From: Pseudescherichia sp031979925
Lineage (GTDB): Bacteria > Pseudomonadota > Gammaproteobacteria > Enterobacterales > Enterobacteriaceae
DNA length: 64,000 nt
Direction: 5' to 3'
NCBI RefSeq assembly: GCF_031979925.1
Contig: NZ_DALZFB010000013.1
Coordinates: forward strand, 1-64,000
Shown here piece after piece: positions 25,580-34,217 of this stretch. Numbering within the stretch: the stretch's first letter is position 1; each line of letters opens with the position of its first letter. The position numbers and the translations under genes were made by a program. The notes under the pieces are model-generated. The model was not told the DNA's origin. It did no database searches and saw only the letters and a list, made by a program, of their open reading frames with translations.

Positions 25580-26341
25580 ATGATGACCCCCGAATCCCGC
25601 CGCACGGCAATTGTCGAGCTGGTGACGGCGCACGGTGAAAGCAGCATTGAGCAGCTGGCGCAGCACTTTGGCGTCTCGCTGCAAACCGTGCGTAGCGATC
25701 TGCGCATGCTCACCTCAGGCGGACTGTTGCTGCGGCGTCACGGCATGGTTACCCCTTTCGCCCGCGAAAATATCGGCTATCAGCAGCGGGAGATCGTCAA
25801 TATTGCTGGCAAACGCTGGATCGGCGAGCGCACGGCGCTGCTGCTGGGCGACTACCAGAGCTGCTTTCTCGGTACCGGCACCACCGTTGAGATGGTGGCC
25901 CGGGCACTGCCGGAGGAGAGTCGGCTGGCGGTATTCACCAATAACCTGCACGCCGCCGGAGCGCTGAGCCGTCTCGCCGCCTGCGAGCTGACGGTGGCGG
26001 GCGGGCGCGTCCGCAAACGCGATCTGGATGTGATCGGCAGCGATGCCCAGACCTTTTTCAGCCGCTATCGGGTCGATGTCGGGGTGGTCGCTGTAGGCGG
26101 GATCGGCGAGGCGGGCGAGCTGTATGACTATAACGATGATGAAGTGGCGGCACGTCAGGCGCTCATAACCAGCGCTGCGGTGAGCGTGCTGGTGGTGGAC
26201 AGCACCAAGTTTGGCCGGACGGCGATCTGCCAGAACGGCAGCGTAGGGGATTTCGATTATGTGATCAGCGACCGGACGCCGACGCCACGACAGCATGCAG
26301 TCATAAAGCAGATGGGAACAGCGTGGCTAAGCCAGACGTAG
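25580..26341 (+). CDS. DeoR-family transcriptional regulator
   Basis: The 253-aa protein has an N-terminal DeoR helix-turn-helix (about residues 5-60: IEQLAQHFGVSLQTVRSDLRML) and a C-terminal DeoRC sensor domain (about 75-235). The sensor includes GTGTTVEMVARAL and VVDSTKFGR, a fold that usually binds phosphorylated sugars or related metabolites. It is divergent from the ABC/phosphatase operon and presumably represses it. AGGAG precedes the start; the ATG is doubled (25580 and 25583). Confidence 0.88.
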   Translation: MMTPESRRTAIVELVTAHGESSIEQLAQHFGVSLQTVRSDLRMLTSGGLLLRRHGMVTPFARENIGYQQREIVNIAGKRWIGERTALLLGDYQSCFLGTGTTVEMVARALPEESRLAVFTNNLHAAGALSRLAACELTVAGGRVRKRDLDVIGSDAQTFFSRYRVDVGVVAVGGIGEAGELYDYNDDEVAARQALITSAAVSVLVVDSTKFGRTAICQNGSVGDFDYVISDRTPTPRQHAVIKQMGTAWLSQT

Positions 26342-26368
26342 GCCGGGCCAGCGCTCGCGCCGCCCGGC
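26342..26368. repeat. REP-like hairpin between the regulator and metE
   Basis: GCCGGGC pairs with GCCCGGC around a CGCTCGCGC-containing loop and is preceded by GTAG. This is the layout of enterobacterial REP elements at convergent gene ends. Confidence 0.6.
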
Positions 26369-26377
26369 ATCATTAGC

Positions 26378-28639
26378 TTACGCCTGACGCAGGTTCTGCG
26401 CCGCTTTCACCATGTTCGCCAACGCCGCCCGGGTCTCCGGCCAGCCGCGCGTTTTCAGGCCACAGTCAGGGTTAACCCACAGGCGCTCGGCTGGAATACG
26501 ATCCGCCGCCTTCTTCAGCAGGGTCTCGATCCACTCAACGTCCGGCACGTTTGGCGAGTGAATGTCATACACACCCGGTCCAATTTCATTTGGGTATTCA
26601 AAGGCCTCAAACGACTCCAGCAGCTCCATATCCGAGCGCGAGGTTTCAATGGTGATCACGTCCGCATCCAGGGCGGCGATAGCGTCCATGATATCGTTGA
26701 ATTCGCAGTAACACATGTGGGTATGGATCTGCGTCTCGTCCTTCGCCACCGCGGCGTTGATACGGAAGGCTTCCACGCCCCACGCCAGGTAGGCATCCCA
26801 GTCGCTGCGCTTCAGCGGCAGCCCTTCGCGCAAAGCAGGCTCATCAATCTGGATGATACCGATGCCTGCCGCCTCCAGATCTGCTACCTCATCCCGTAAC
26901 GCCAGGGCGATCTGTTTGGCAATGGTTTCCCGGCTAACGTCTTCACGCGGAAAAGACCAGCAGAGAATGGTCACCGGCCCGGTGAGCATCCCTTTTACCG
27001 GCTTGTCGGTGAGGGACTGAGCATATTTCGCCCACTCAACGGTGATCGCCTCCGGGCGGCTAACGTCGCCGATCACCACCGGCGGCTTCACGCAGCGGGA
27101 GCCGTAGCTCTGAACCCAGCCATTCTGAGTGAAGACAAAGCCATCCAGGTGCTCGCCGAAATACTCCACCATGTCGTTACGCTCGGCTTCACCGTGCACC
27201 AGCACGTCAAGGCCCAGCCGCTCCTGCTCGGCAATCGCCTGCTTGATATGTTCGGCGATACCGGTACGGTAGTTGCCCGCGTCTAAACGCCCCTGCTTAA
27301 AGTCCAGGCGCAGGCCGCGGATCTCGGTGGTCTGCGGGAACGAGCCGATGGTCGTTGTCGGCCAGGCGGGCAGGTTGAATCGCGCCCGCTGGGCCAACGC
27401 ACGCTCCGCGTAGGGACGCGTGCGCTGGCTATCCTCAGCGGTAATCGCCGCCAGACGCTGCGCCACCGCCGTATTGTGTACCCGGGTCGAATCGCGGCGC
27501 GCCTGGATCGGGGCGCTCCACTCAATCAGAGGCGCAGTGTCGCCGCTGTTCAGGGCATCGCGCAGCAGGGCCAGCTCATGACATTTTTGCAGGGCAAAGG
27601 CAAACCAGCTCTTCACCTCGGCATCCAGCCGCGTTTCAACGCTCAGATCGATGGGGCTGTGCAGCAGCGAGCAGGAGGAGGCGATCCACAGATCGCGCTG
27701 GCCGACGATATCTTTAACCGGGGCATATTTCTCGGTGAGATCGGCCCGCCAGACGTTACGGCCATTCACCAGCCCGGCGGAGAGCAGCCAGTCAGCGGGC
27801 AGACGGCTATGCAGCTCGGCGACGTTATCCTTGCCGTGCACCAGGTCAACGTGCAGACCCTGCACTGGCAGCCCGGCAATGGTATCAAGGTTTGGCGTCA
27901 CGCCTTCGAAATAGGTGGTCAGCAGCAGCTTCACCTGCCCTGACAGCGCCCTATAGGCGGGTTGGAACGCCTCCAGCCACGCCTGGGGCAGCTCCAGCAC
28001 CAGCGCGGGCTCGTCGATCTGTACCCACTCAATCCCGCGTTTTGCCAGCTCGGCCAGCACCTGCTGATAGACCGGCAGAATATCATTCAGCAGGCTCAGG
28101 CGATCAAACTGTTCGCCTTTTACCTTGCCCAGCCACAGGTAGGTTACCGGCCCCAGTAGAACGGGTTTTACCCTGTGGCCCAGCGCCAGCGCCTCGTCCA
28201 CTTCGTCCAGCAGTTGGGTCCAGGTTAGCGTGAACCGCTGCCCTTTAGTGAACTCCGGTACCATATAGTGATAGTTGGTGTTAAACCACTTGGTCATTTC
28301 CGCCGCTGCCGCTGGCTCACCCGTTGGCGCGCGGCCCCGGCTAATGCGGAACAGGGTGTCGATATCGACCGATCCATCTCTGTTCTGATGACGAGCCGGC
28401 ACGTTGCCAAGCAGCAGGCTGGTAGTCAGAACATGGTCGTACCAGGCGAAATCGCCCACCGGCAGCAGATCGATGCCCGCCTGCTTCTGCTGATCCCAGT
28501 GGCGAGCACGTAGCTCGCGGCCTACCGCCAGCAGCGCCTCCTGCGTGATATTACCTGCCCAGTAACTCTCTTGCGCTTTCTTCAGCTCGCGACGCAGACC
28601 AATGCGAGGAAAACCGAGGGTGTGATTCAGTACTGTCAT
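26378..28639 (-). CDS. metE: Cobalamin-independent methionine synthase
   Basis: MetE transfers the methyl group of 5-methyltetrahydropteroyltri-L-glutamate to homocysteine. The 753-aa protein has the two homologous barrels and the zinc ligands His and Cys in THMCYCEF and Cys in NPDCGLKTRGW; DEPAL occurs in each half. I start at 28639 (MTVLNHTLGFPR) with AGGGGC upstream; the frame is open 17 codons further. It is divergent from metR with MetJ boxes between. Confidence 0.97.
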   Translation of the reverse strand: MTVLNHTLGFPRIGLRRELKKAQESYWAGNITQEALLAVGRELRARHWDQQKQAGIDLLPVGDFAWYDHVLTTSLLLGNVPARHQNRDGSVDIDTLFRISRGRAPTGEPAAAAEMTKWFNTNYHYMVPEFTKGQRFTLTWTQLLDEVDEALALGHRVKPVLLGPVTYLWLGKVKGEQFDRLSLLNDILPVYQQVLAELAKRGIEWVQIDEPALVLELPQAWLEAFQPAYRALSGQVKLLLTTYFEGVTPNLDTIAGLPVQGLHVDLVHGKDNVAELHSRLPADWLLSAGLVNGRNVWRADLTEKYAPVKDIVGQRDLWIASSCSLLHSPIDLSVETRLDAEVKSWFAFALQKCHELALLRDALNSGDTAPLIEWSAPIQARRDSTRVHNTAVAQRLAAITAEDSQRTRPYAERALAQRARFNLPAWPTTTIGSFPQTTEIRGLRLDFKQGRLDAGNYRTGIAEHIKQAIAEQERLGLDVLVHGEAERNDMVEYFGEHLDGFVFTQNGWVQSYGSRCVKPPVVIGDVSRPEAITVEWAKYAQSLTDKPVKGMLTGPVTILCWSFPREDVSRETIAKQIALALRDEVADLEAAGIGIIQIDEPALREGLPLKRSDWDAYLAWGVEAFRINAAVAKDETQIHTHMCYCEFNDIMDAIAALDADVITIETSRSDMELLESFEAFEYPNEIGPGVYDIHSPNVPDVEWIETLLKKAADRIPAERLWVNPDCGLKTRGWPETRAALANMVKAAQNLRQA

Positions 28640-28668
28640 GGTATGCCCCTTGTGAATTTTAGGATTTT

Positions 28669-28692
28669 GGACGTCCAGATGTTTACACATCT
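28669..28692. promoter_or_regulatory. MetJ operator (three tandem met boxes)
   Basis: GGACGTCC, AGATGTTT and ACACATCT are three adjacent 8-mers resembling the met box AGACGTCT. They are placed 30-53 bases upstream of metE, so repression of metE (and possibly metR) by MetJ-SAM is expected. Confidence 0.75.
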
Positions 28693-28743
28693 ATATTCGA
28701 CAGGTACTTTATATTCCTCAAGCGCAAAATGTTCATGGCGAAG

Positions 28744-28756
28744 TGAAGGACTTTCA
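28744..28756 (+). promoter_or_regulatory. Possible MetR box at the metR start
   Basis: TGAA-GGACT-TTCA is an exact match to the MetR consensus TGAA-N5-TTCA and overlaps the metR ribosome site and start codon. Autoregulation would fit, but the overlap with a Shine-Dalgarno sequence means chance is possible. Confidence 0.35.
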
Positions 28757-29712
28757 TGATCGAAATTAAACACCTGAAAACGCTCCAGGCGTTACGGAAC
28801 AGCGGATCGCTGGCGGCAGCGGCGGCCACGCTACATCAGACGCAGTCCGCCCTCTCCCACCAGTTCAGCGATCTCGAACAGCGCCTTGGCTTTCGTCTCT
28901 TCGTACGTAAAAGCCAGCCGCTGCGCTTTACGCCGCAGGGCGAGATTTTGTTGCAGCTGGCGAACCAGGTGCTACCGCAGATTAGCCGTGCGCTGCAGGA
29001 TTGTAACGAGCCGCAGCAAACCACCCTGCGGATCGCCATTGAGTGCCACAGCTGTATTCAGTGGCTCACCCCCGCGCTTGAGAATTTCCGTGCAAAATGG
29101 CCGCAGGTAGAGATGGACTTCAAATCCGGCGTCACCTTCGATCCTCAGCCAGCGTTGCAACAGAGCGAGCTGGATGTGGTGCTGACCTCAGACATTTTGC
29201 CCCGTAGCGGGCTACACTATTCGCCGATGTTTGATTATGAAGTGCGGCTGGTACTGGCCCCGGATCATCCCCTCGCGAACCGGGCGCGCATTACGCCAGA
29301 GGATATCGCCGCTGAAACGCTGCTGATCTATCCGGTGCAGCGCAGCAGGTTGGATATCTGGCGTCACTTCCTACAGCCGGCGGGCATCAATCCGATGGTG
29401 AAGAGCGTGGATAACACGCTGCTGCTGATCCAGATGGTGGCGGCCCGAATGGGTATTGCGGCACTGCCGCACTGGGTGGTGGAGAGCTTTGAGCGCCAGG
29501 GCCTGATCGTGACCAAGACCCTGGGCGAAGGATTGTGGAGCCGGCTGTACGCGGCGGTGCGCGATGGCGAGCAGCGCCAGCCGGTAACGGAAGCGTTTAT
29601 TCGCTCAGCGCGGAACCATGCGTGCGACCACCTTCCTTTTGTGCGGAGCGCGGAGCGACCCAGCGGCGATGCACCCACAGGGACGCCACTATCACTGTCC
29701 CGCCAAGGATAA
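28756..29712 (+). CDS. metR: LysR-type activator of methionine genes, MetR
   Basis: MetR activates metE and other methionine genes, with homocysteine as coactivator. The 318-aa protein has the N-terminal LysR helix-turn-helix (SLAAAAATLHQTQSALSHQ) and a ligand-binding domain. Sequence identity with E. coli MetR (317 aa) is high apart from the last 20 residues. It overlaps the convergent yigM gene by 116 bases. Confidence 0.96.
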   Translation: MIEIKHLKTLQALRNSGSLAAAAATLHQTQSALSHQFSDLEQRLGFRLFVRKSQPLRFTPQGEILLQLANQVLPQISRALQDCNEPQQTTLRIAIECHSCIQWLTPALENFRAKWPQVEMDFKSGVTFDPQPALQQSELDVVLTSDILPRSGLHYSPMFDYEVRLVLAPDHPLANRARITPEDIAAETLLIYPVQRSRLDIWRHFLQPAGINPMVKSVDNTLLLIQMVAARMGIAALPHWVVESFERQGLIVTKTLGEGLWSRLYAAVRDGEQRQPVTEAFIRSARNHACDHLPFVRSAERPSGDAPTGTPLSLSRQG

Positions 29713-30496
29713 AGCTTGGCCAGTGGGGCTGCTCCTGCCAGATGGCAAGATTGACCAGCAGCCCTGCCGGGACGTGCATGTTATTCATGATGCCGAGCGT
29801 ACCGGCATCCACCTGGGTTGCGCCGTAGTTCCACATGAAGTAGCCAATCCCTGACGCCACCACGCCGAGAAACACCAGAATGCTCCACTGTAAGGTGGTC
29901 TCCGGCAGCTTCTGTGCGTTGCCCAGCGAAAACCAGGCCACTACCGCTACCAGGAACGCGCCCAGATAGAACCAGGCAAAGGCGTTATGCTGCGGCATTG
30001 GACGGGTCTCCATCAGGCGCTTGTAGCCCACCATACCGATGGCGAAGCTGATGTTAGAGAGCTGTACCAACAGCAGTCCGGTCCAGAAGTGGTTGGTGAC
30101 CTGATCGTAGCGGATGATCCCTGCCCCAATTACCGCCAGCAGCGCGCTCAGCGCATAGCCCCAGCGCAGCCGGCGTCGGCTCATCAAATCGTAAATCAGG
30201 GTGATATAGAGCGGCGTCAGGACGGTAAACAGCAGTAGCTCGGAGACCGTCAGGTAGAGATAGGCGCGGAAGCTAAGCATATACATGATGCCCAGCTGCA
30301 TAGCCCCCACCAGCATATAGAGACCGATAGTTTTCAGGCCATGACCCCGCGTGCGCAGGAAAGGTAAAAAGACCAGCGCCGCCAGCCCAACGCGCATCAG
30401 CACGGAGAAGTAGCTGTCGATATGTCCGGCGAGGTATTCGCCATACAGGCTAAAGGAGAAGGCCCACAGAACGGTGGTGATAATCAGTAACGCCAC
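29597..30496 (-). CDS. yigM: Biotin transporter of the EamA family (YigM/BioP)
   Basis: A 299-aa inner-membrane protein with about ten hydrophobic segments in two EamA repeats. E. coli YigM was identified as a biotin importer, and location (between metR and yigL) and length match. Its C-terminal 38 codons overlap the metR 3' end on the other strand. No biotin operator was identified upstream. Confidence 0.9.
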   Translation of the reverse strand: MALLIITTVLWAFSFSLYGEYLAGHIDSYFSVLMRVGLAALVFLPFLRTRGHGLKTIGLYMLVGAMQLGIMYMLSFRAYLYLTVSELLLFTVLTPLYITLIYDLMSRRRLRWGYALSALLAVIGAGIIRYDQVTNHFWTGLLLVQLSNISFAIGMVGYKRLMETRPMPQHNAFAWFYLGAFLVAVVAWFSLGNAQKLPETTLQWSILVFLGVVASGIGYFMWNYGATQVDAGTLGIMNNMHVPAGLLVNLAIWQEQPHWPSFILGGTVIVASLWVHRRWVAPRSAQKEGGRTHGSALSE

Positions 30497-30567
30497 AATG
30501 AGTGTCTCGTTGGTTAATGAGCGCTCATTGTAGCGGAGTTACCGGTTGACGGCTGATTAATGTTTAA

Positions 30568-31368
30568 TCAATCAAGAAACAGCTTACGCAGATAGTTTGG
30601 TACCGCGTTGTCGCCGTTGGTGCCGATCACTTCCAGCTGCGGATAGCGATCCTTCAGGCGCTGGTGCGCGTTAGCCATAATGCAGCCTTTACCCGCCATG
30701 GAGAGCATCTCAGCGTCGTTCATCCCGTCGCCAAAGGCGATGCACTCTTTCAGTGTGTGGCCCATCGCGGTGGCGACCGCCTCCAGCGCATGGCCTTTCG
30801 AGACGCCGCCCGCCATCACTTCAAGGCAAGTCAGAGTAGAGAAGCTGACGTTAACGCGATCGCCCCAGCGGGCGTTGATGGCCTGCTCCAGCGGCAGCAG
30901 CGGCTCATGAGTATCGCAGGTGAAGAACACTTTGCTGATCCCTTCCGGATCAAGCAGGCCCGGCTCATAGAGCGAATACTGGAAGACAGCCTCTTTGAAG
31001 AAGCGCATCTCATCCGGACGGTGGCGATTGATAAACCACTCGTCGTCACGATAGACGTTAGTATCGATGTGCGGGTCGTGATGCATCACGCCAAACAGAT
31101 CCTCAGCGATTTCGCGATCCAGATTATGCGTAAAGACCAGATTGCCATCGGTATCGTGCACCCGCGCGCCGTTAGAGGTGATCATATAGGCTTTGATACC
31201 CAGCTTATCGCGGATCTGTCCTACGTCGACATGGTGACGGCCAGTGGCAAAAACGAAGTTGACGCCGCGCGCGGTCAGCAGCTTTAACGTCTCTTTAGCG
31301 TAGGGGGAGAGTGAGTGGTCGGGTGAGAGCAGCGTGCCATCTAAGTCAGACGCAACAACCTGATACAT
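30568..31368 (-). CDS. yigL: HAD phosphatase YigL (pyridoxal phosphate phosphatase)
   Basis: A 266-aa Cof-type HAD hydrolase: motif I DLDGTL (Asp8, Asp10), motif II FATGR, Lys in GVSKGHAL and motif IV FGDGMNDAEM. The E. coli homologue dephosphorylates pyridoxal phosphate and sugar phosphates and is post-transcriptionally activated by SgrS within a pldB-yigL transcript. Here yigL follows pldB in the same orientation with a 39-bp gap, so that architecture is kept. Confidence 0.93.
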   Translation of the reverse strand: MYQVVASDLDGTLLSPDHSLSPYAKETLKLLTARGVNFVFATGRHHVDVGQIRDKLGIKAYMITSNGARVHDTDGNLVFTHNLDREIAEDLFGVMHHDPHIDTNVYRDDEWFINRHRPDEMRFFKEAVFQYSLYEPGLLDPEGISKVFFTCDTHEPLLPLEQAINARWGDRVNVSFSTLTCLEVMAGGVSKGHALEAVATAMGHTLKECIAFGDGMNDAEMLSMAGKGCIMANAHQRLKDRYPQLEVIGTNGDNAVPNYLRKLFLD

Positions 31369-31407
31369 AATAGAATTTAACCTCTGGTCAGGCGGCGAAC
31401 CGCCGGA

Positions 31408-32400
31408 TTAGTTATGCCTGTCGAAAAAATCAACGATGGCGTTAAGCGCGACTGAGCGCATGGCGTCCTTTTCAAAAAGGATCTCATGGTACGCACCTTT
31501 GATGACCAGCGGCTTCTCTCCCTCACAGGGATGGCCCGCTGCGGCGCGAATTTCACAAAAACGATCGTGCATACGGTTATCGACGACGCGCTCCTCCTCT
31601 GCCTGAAGCAGGAGCATAGGCGTCGCATCCTGTGCCGCGCCCGCCAGCACCTTTTCACCGGCAAGAATACCCTCTCGTACCCAGTGGTTAGTTGGGCCGC
31701 CGACGCGCAGCTGCGGATCGTCAGCATAGCAGCGCAGGTTTCGCTGGTAGCGTACCCGGCTATGGGTAAGCACGTTAATGCTAAACGGCAGCGCATGCCA
31801 GCGCCCTGTCCCCAGTGCGTAGCTCTCCCGGAAGGGCTGATAGCCTTCGGCCCAGTTCAGGATATGGCGCACCATCCAGTCGGGCAGACGGATAACAATA
31901 CCAAACATGGGCGCACAGAGCGCGATCGCATCGCAAAGCTGTGGCTGCCGCTGAAGCAGCAGCGTGGCGATCGCCCCGCCCATCGAGTGTGCCAGAATAT
32001 AACGCTTACGCCATGGGCCCGGCACAACCTCCTGCTGCCAGAAGGCCTGCAGATCGTCAACGTAGTCATCAAAGTTATCAACGTGCCCACGGTGTCTATC
32101 GGGCAGAATACGACCTGAACGCCCCTGCCCACGATGGTCGATGATCAGCACGTCAAACCCGAGATGGAACAGATCGTAGGCAAGCTCGGCGTACTTGACG
32201 TAGCTTTCAATACGCCCAGGACAGACGACGATTACCCGATCGTGCTCGGCGGCATGAAAGCGCACGAAGCGCACTGGAATATCGCCAACGCCAGTGAATT
32301 CAGCCTCTTCACGCTGCCGCCAGAAATCGGTCAAGGGTCCGTGCGTGAAAGCCGCAAAGGCATTTTCTCTTGTTTCCCACCCCTTTTTCTGCCGAAACAT
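31408..32400 (-). CDS. pldB: Lysophospholipase L2
   Basis: PldB hydrolyses lysophospholipids at the inner membrane. The 330-aa protein is an alpha/beta hydrolase with nucleophile elbow AHSMGGA, an Asp near VVDNRMHDR and His in KGAYHEILFE. I start at 32400 (MFRQKKGWETREN, matching E. coli); the frame is open 22 codons further. The C-terminus lacks about 10 residues of the E. coli tail. Confidence 0.94.
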   Translation of the reverse strand: MFRQKKGWETRENAFAAFTHGPLTDFWRQREEAEFTGVGDIPVRFVRFHAAEHDRVIVVCPGRIESYVKYAELAYDLFHLGFDVLIIDHRGQGRSGRILPDRHRGHVDNFDDYVDDLQAFWQQEVVPGPWRKRYILAHSMGGAIATLLLQRQPQLCDAIALCAPMFGIVIRLPDWMVRHILNWAEGYQPFRESYALGTGRWHALPFSINVLTHSRVRYQRNLRCYADDPQLRVGGPTNHWVREGILAGEKVLAGAAQDATPMLLLQAEEERVVDNRMHDRFCEIRAAAGHPCEGEKPLVIKGAYHEILFEKDAMRSVALNAIVDFFDRHN

Positions 32401-32508
32401 TGGGTTTCCGCCCCCGGTCGTCTGTAAAATTGTTTTTTTATGACTCGTGATACAACACGTTAACAATAGCGTATTGTTGCATAAAATATATCGTTCAGGG
32501 AGTTTCGC

Positions 32509-33129
32509 ATGACCTTCGAGTGGTGGTTTGCCTATCTGCTTACCTCAATCATCCTCAGCCTCTCGCCAGGCTCCGGCGCGATTAATACCATGACCACCGC
32601 CATCAGTCATGGCTACCGAGGGGCAGCAGCCTCCATTAGCGGCTTGCAGGCCGGTCTGGCAATCCATATCGTCCTGGTTGGCGTTGGCCTCGGGACGCTC
32701 TTCTCCCGATCGCTGCTGGCCTTTGAGGTGCTGAAGTGGGCGGGTGCGGCCTACCTGGTCTGGCTGGGCATTCAGCAGTGGCGGGCCGCTGGCGCGCTGG
32801 ATCTCAACACCCTCGCACAGGCTCAATCCCGCGGACGCCTGTTTAAACGTGCCGTCTTCGTGAACCTCACCAACCCCAAAAGCATCGTGTTTCTCGCCGC
32901 GCTGTTTCCGCAGTTTATCAATCCGGATCAGCCCCAGGTGATGCAGTATCTGGTGCTTGGCGTCACCACCATTGTGGTGGATATCATCGTGATGATTGGC
33001 TATGCCACTCTGGCAACGCGTATCGCAGCATGGATCAAAGGACCGCGCCAGATGAAAGCGTTGAACCGGGTATTTGGCTCGCTGTTTATGCTGGTCGGGG
33101 CGCTGCTGGCCTCGGCAAGGCACGCCTAA
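32509..33129 (+). CDS. rhtB: Homoserine/homoserine lactone exporter
   Basis: A 206-aa LysE-family exporter with about six membrane segments and the family signature SPGSGAINTM near the N-terminus. It exports homoserine and its lactone. AGGGAG upstream. In E. coli rhtB and rhtC are adjacent; here an Rpn-family gene lies between them. Confidence 0.93.
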   Translation: MTFEWWFAYLLTSIILSLSPGSGAINTMTTAISHGYRGAAASISGLQAGLAIHIVLVGVGLGTLFSRSLLAFEVLKWAGAAYLVWLGIQQWRAAGALDLNTLAQAQSRGRLFKRAVFVNLTNPKSIVFLAALFPQFINPDQPQVMQYLVLGVTTIVVDIIVMIGYATLATRIAAWIKGPRQMKALNRVFGSLFMLVGALLASARHA

Positions 33130-33294
33130 TTAACACTGGAGCATGCTCGCAACGTCAGGGCAATAAGCTGCACGTTCGACCATGCTCTCTCGACGCTTCC
33201 CGCAGGCAGAGTAGTTTCCTTTTTTCTACGCTGTTGGCCCAGCGCGACCAATGTCAGAATGCCGCCAGACACTCCCATTCAAGGATGATGAACG

Positions 33295-34179
33295 ATGGCG
33301 GAGACAGCGACACCGCATGACGCAGTATTTAAAACCTTTCTTTCCCGTGTAGAAACCGCACGGGATTTCATCGAAATTCATCTCCCGCCCTCGTTAATCC
33401 GCATCTGTAAGCTTGATACTCTGCATCTGGAGTCGGGCAGCTTCATTGAAGACAGCCTGCGTCCCTTTTACAGCGACGTTCTCTATTCGCTGGAGACCGT
33501 CTGTGGGCGTGGCTATGTACACATTCTCATTGAACATCAAAGCTCACCGGACAAACTCATGGCGTTTCGTCTCATGCGCTACGCAGTAGCGGCAATGCAT
33601 CGGCATCTTGAGGCGGGGCATAAAACCCTACCGCTGGTGATCCCGATACTCTTCTATCAGGGACGTCGCAGCCCTTACCCCTGGTCTCTGAACTGGCTGG
33701 AGGCGTTTAGCAATCCGGATATTGCTCGTCAGCTTTACAGTACGCCCTTTCCCTTGGTGGATATCACCGTTATCCCCGACGATGAGATCATGCAGCACCG
33801 CAGCATAGCGGCCCTGACGCTAATTCAGAAGCATATTCGCCAGCGCGATATGGCGCAGCTTTTGGACAAGCTCACAGTTTTGTTGATGTTGGAGCAGATG
33901 AGCGGACAACAAATAACCACGCTGATAAACTACATCGCACAGGCGGGGGAAGCACAGGACGTTCAGACACTGTTATTTGGACTGGCACAGCGTGTGCCGC
34001 AGCATGGAGAAACACTGATGACGTTTGCAGAGAAATTACGCAATGAAGGCATGCAAGAAGGGAAACGCGTTGCCATACAAGAAATTGCAGAAACAATGCT
34101 CAGGCTGGGCCTCGATTCTGAGGCAATAATGAAGATCACCGGTCTGTCAAAAGACGAACTTCAGCAGCTACGACACTGA
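33295..34179 (+). CDS. Rpn family recombination-promoting nuclease (PD-(D/E)XK, transposase_31)
   Basis: A 294-aa homologue of E. coli RpnA (YhgA). The N-terminal PD-(D/E)XK nuclease domain (about residues 1-220) shows the expected catalytic residues Asp61 (FYSDVLYS) and Glu80-x-Gln82 (LIEHQSS). The C-terminal tail is helical. Rpn proteins are Ca2+-stimulated endonucleases that raise RecA-independent recombination; recent work links them to anti-phage toxicity restrained by a product translated from inside the gene. AAGGATG is the ribosome site. The gene is inserted between rhtB and rhtC, which adjoin in E. coli K-12, so it was gained or moved. Confidence 0.93.
   Translation: MAETATPHDAVFKTFLSRVETARDFIEIHLPPSLIRICKLDTLHLESGSFIEDSLRPFYSDVLYSLETVCGRGYVHILIEHQSSPDKLMAFRLMRYAVAAMHRHLEAGHKTLPLVIPILFYQGRRSPYPWSLNWLEAFSNPDIARQLYSTPFPLVDITVIPDDEIMQHRSIAALTLIQKHIRQRDMAQLLDKLTVLLMLEQMSGQQITTLINYIAQAGEAQDVQTLLFGLAQRVPQHGETLMTFAEKLRNEGMQEGKRVAIQEIAETMLRLGLDSEAIMKITGLSKDELQQLRH
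34018..34179 (+). CDS. Possible intragenic Rpn small form (antitoxin-like C-terminal product)
   Basis: An in-frame ATG at codon 242 of the Rpn gene is preceded by GGAG eight bases upstream (GGAGAAACACTG-ATG). It would encode the last 53 residues (MTFAEKLRNEGMQEGK... to the same stop). Rpn genes in E. coli encode such short internal products, which inhibit the full-length nuclease. Here this is an inference from position and ribosome site only. Confidence 0.35.
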   Translation: MTFAEKLRNEGMQEGKRVAIQEIAETMLRLGLDSEAIMKITGLSKDELQQLRH

Positions 34180-34188
34180 AACGCGACC

Positions 34189-34212
34189 CGCCCGGTTAAA
34201 ACCAGACGGGCG
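34189..34212. terminator. Hairpin between convergent rpn and rhtC
   Basis: CGCCCG and CGGGCG form a 6-bp stem around a 12-nt loop, 10 bases after the rpn stop and 6 before the rhtC stop. The U-run is weak on either strand. Confidence 0.4.
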
Positions 34213-34217
34213 AATGC

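Noticed and set aside
33130..33294. Insertion-sequence ends flanking the Rpn gene
   Set aside because: I found no terminal inverted repeats or target duplication on either side of 33130-34217.
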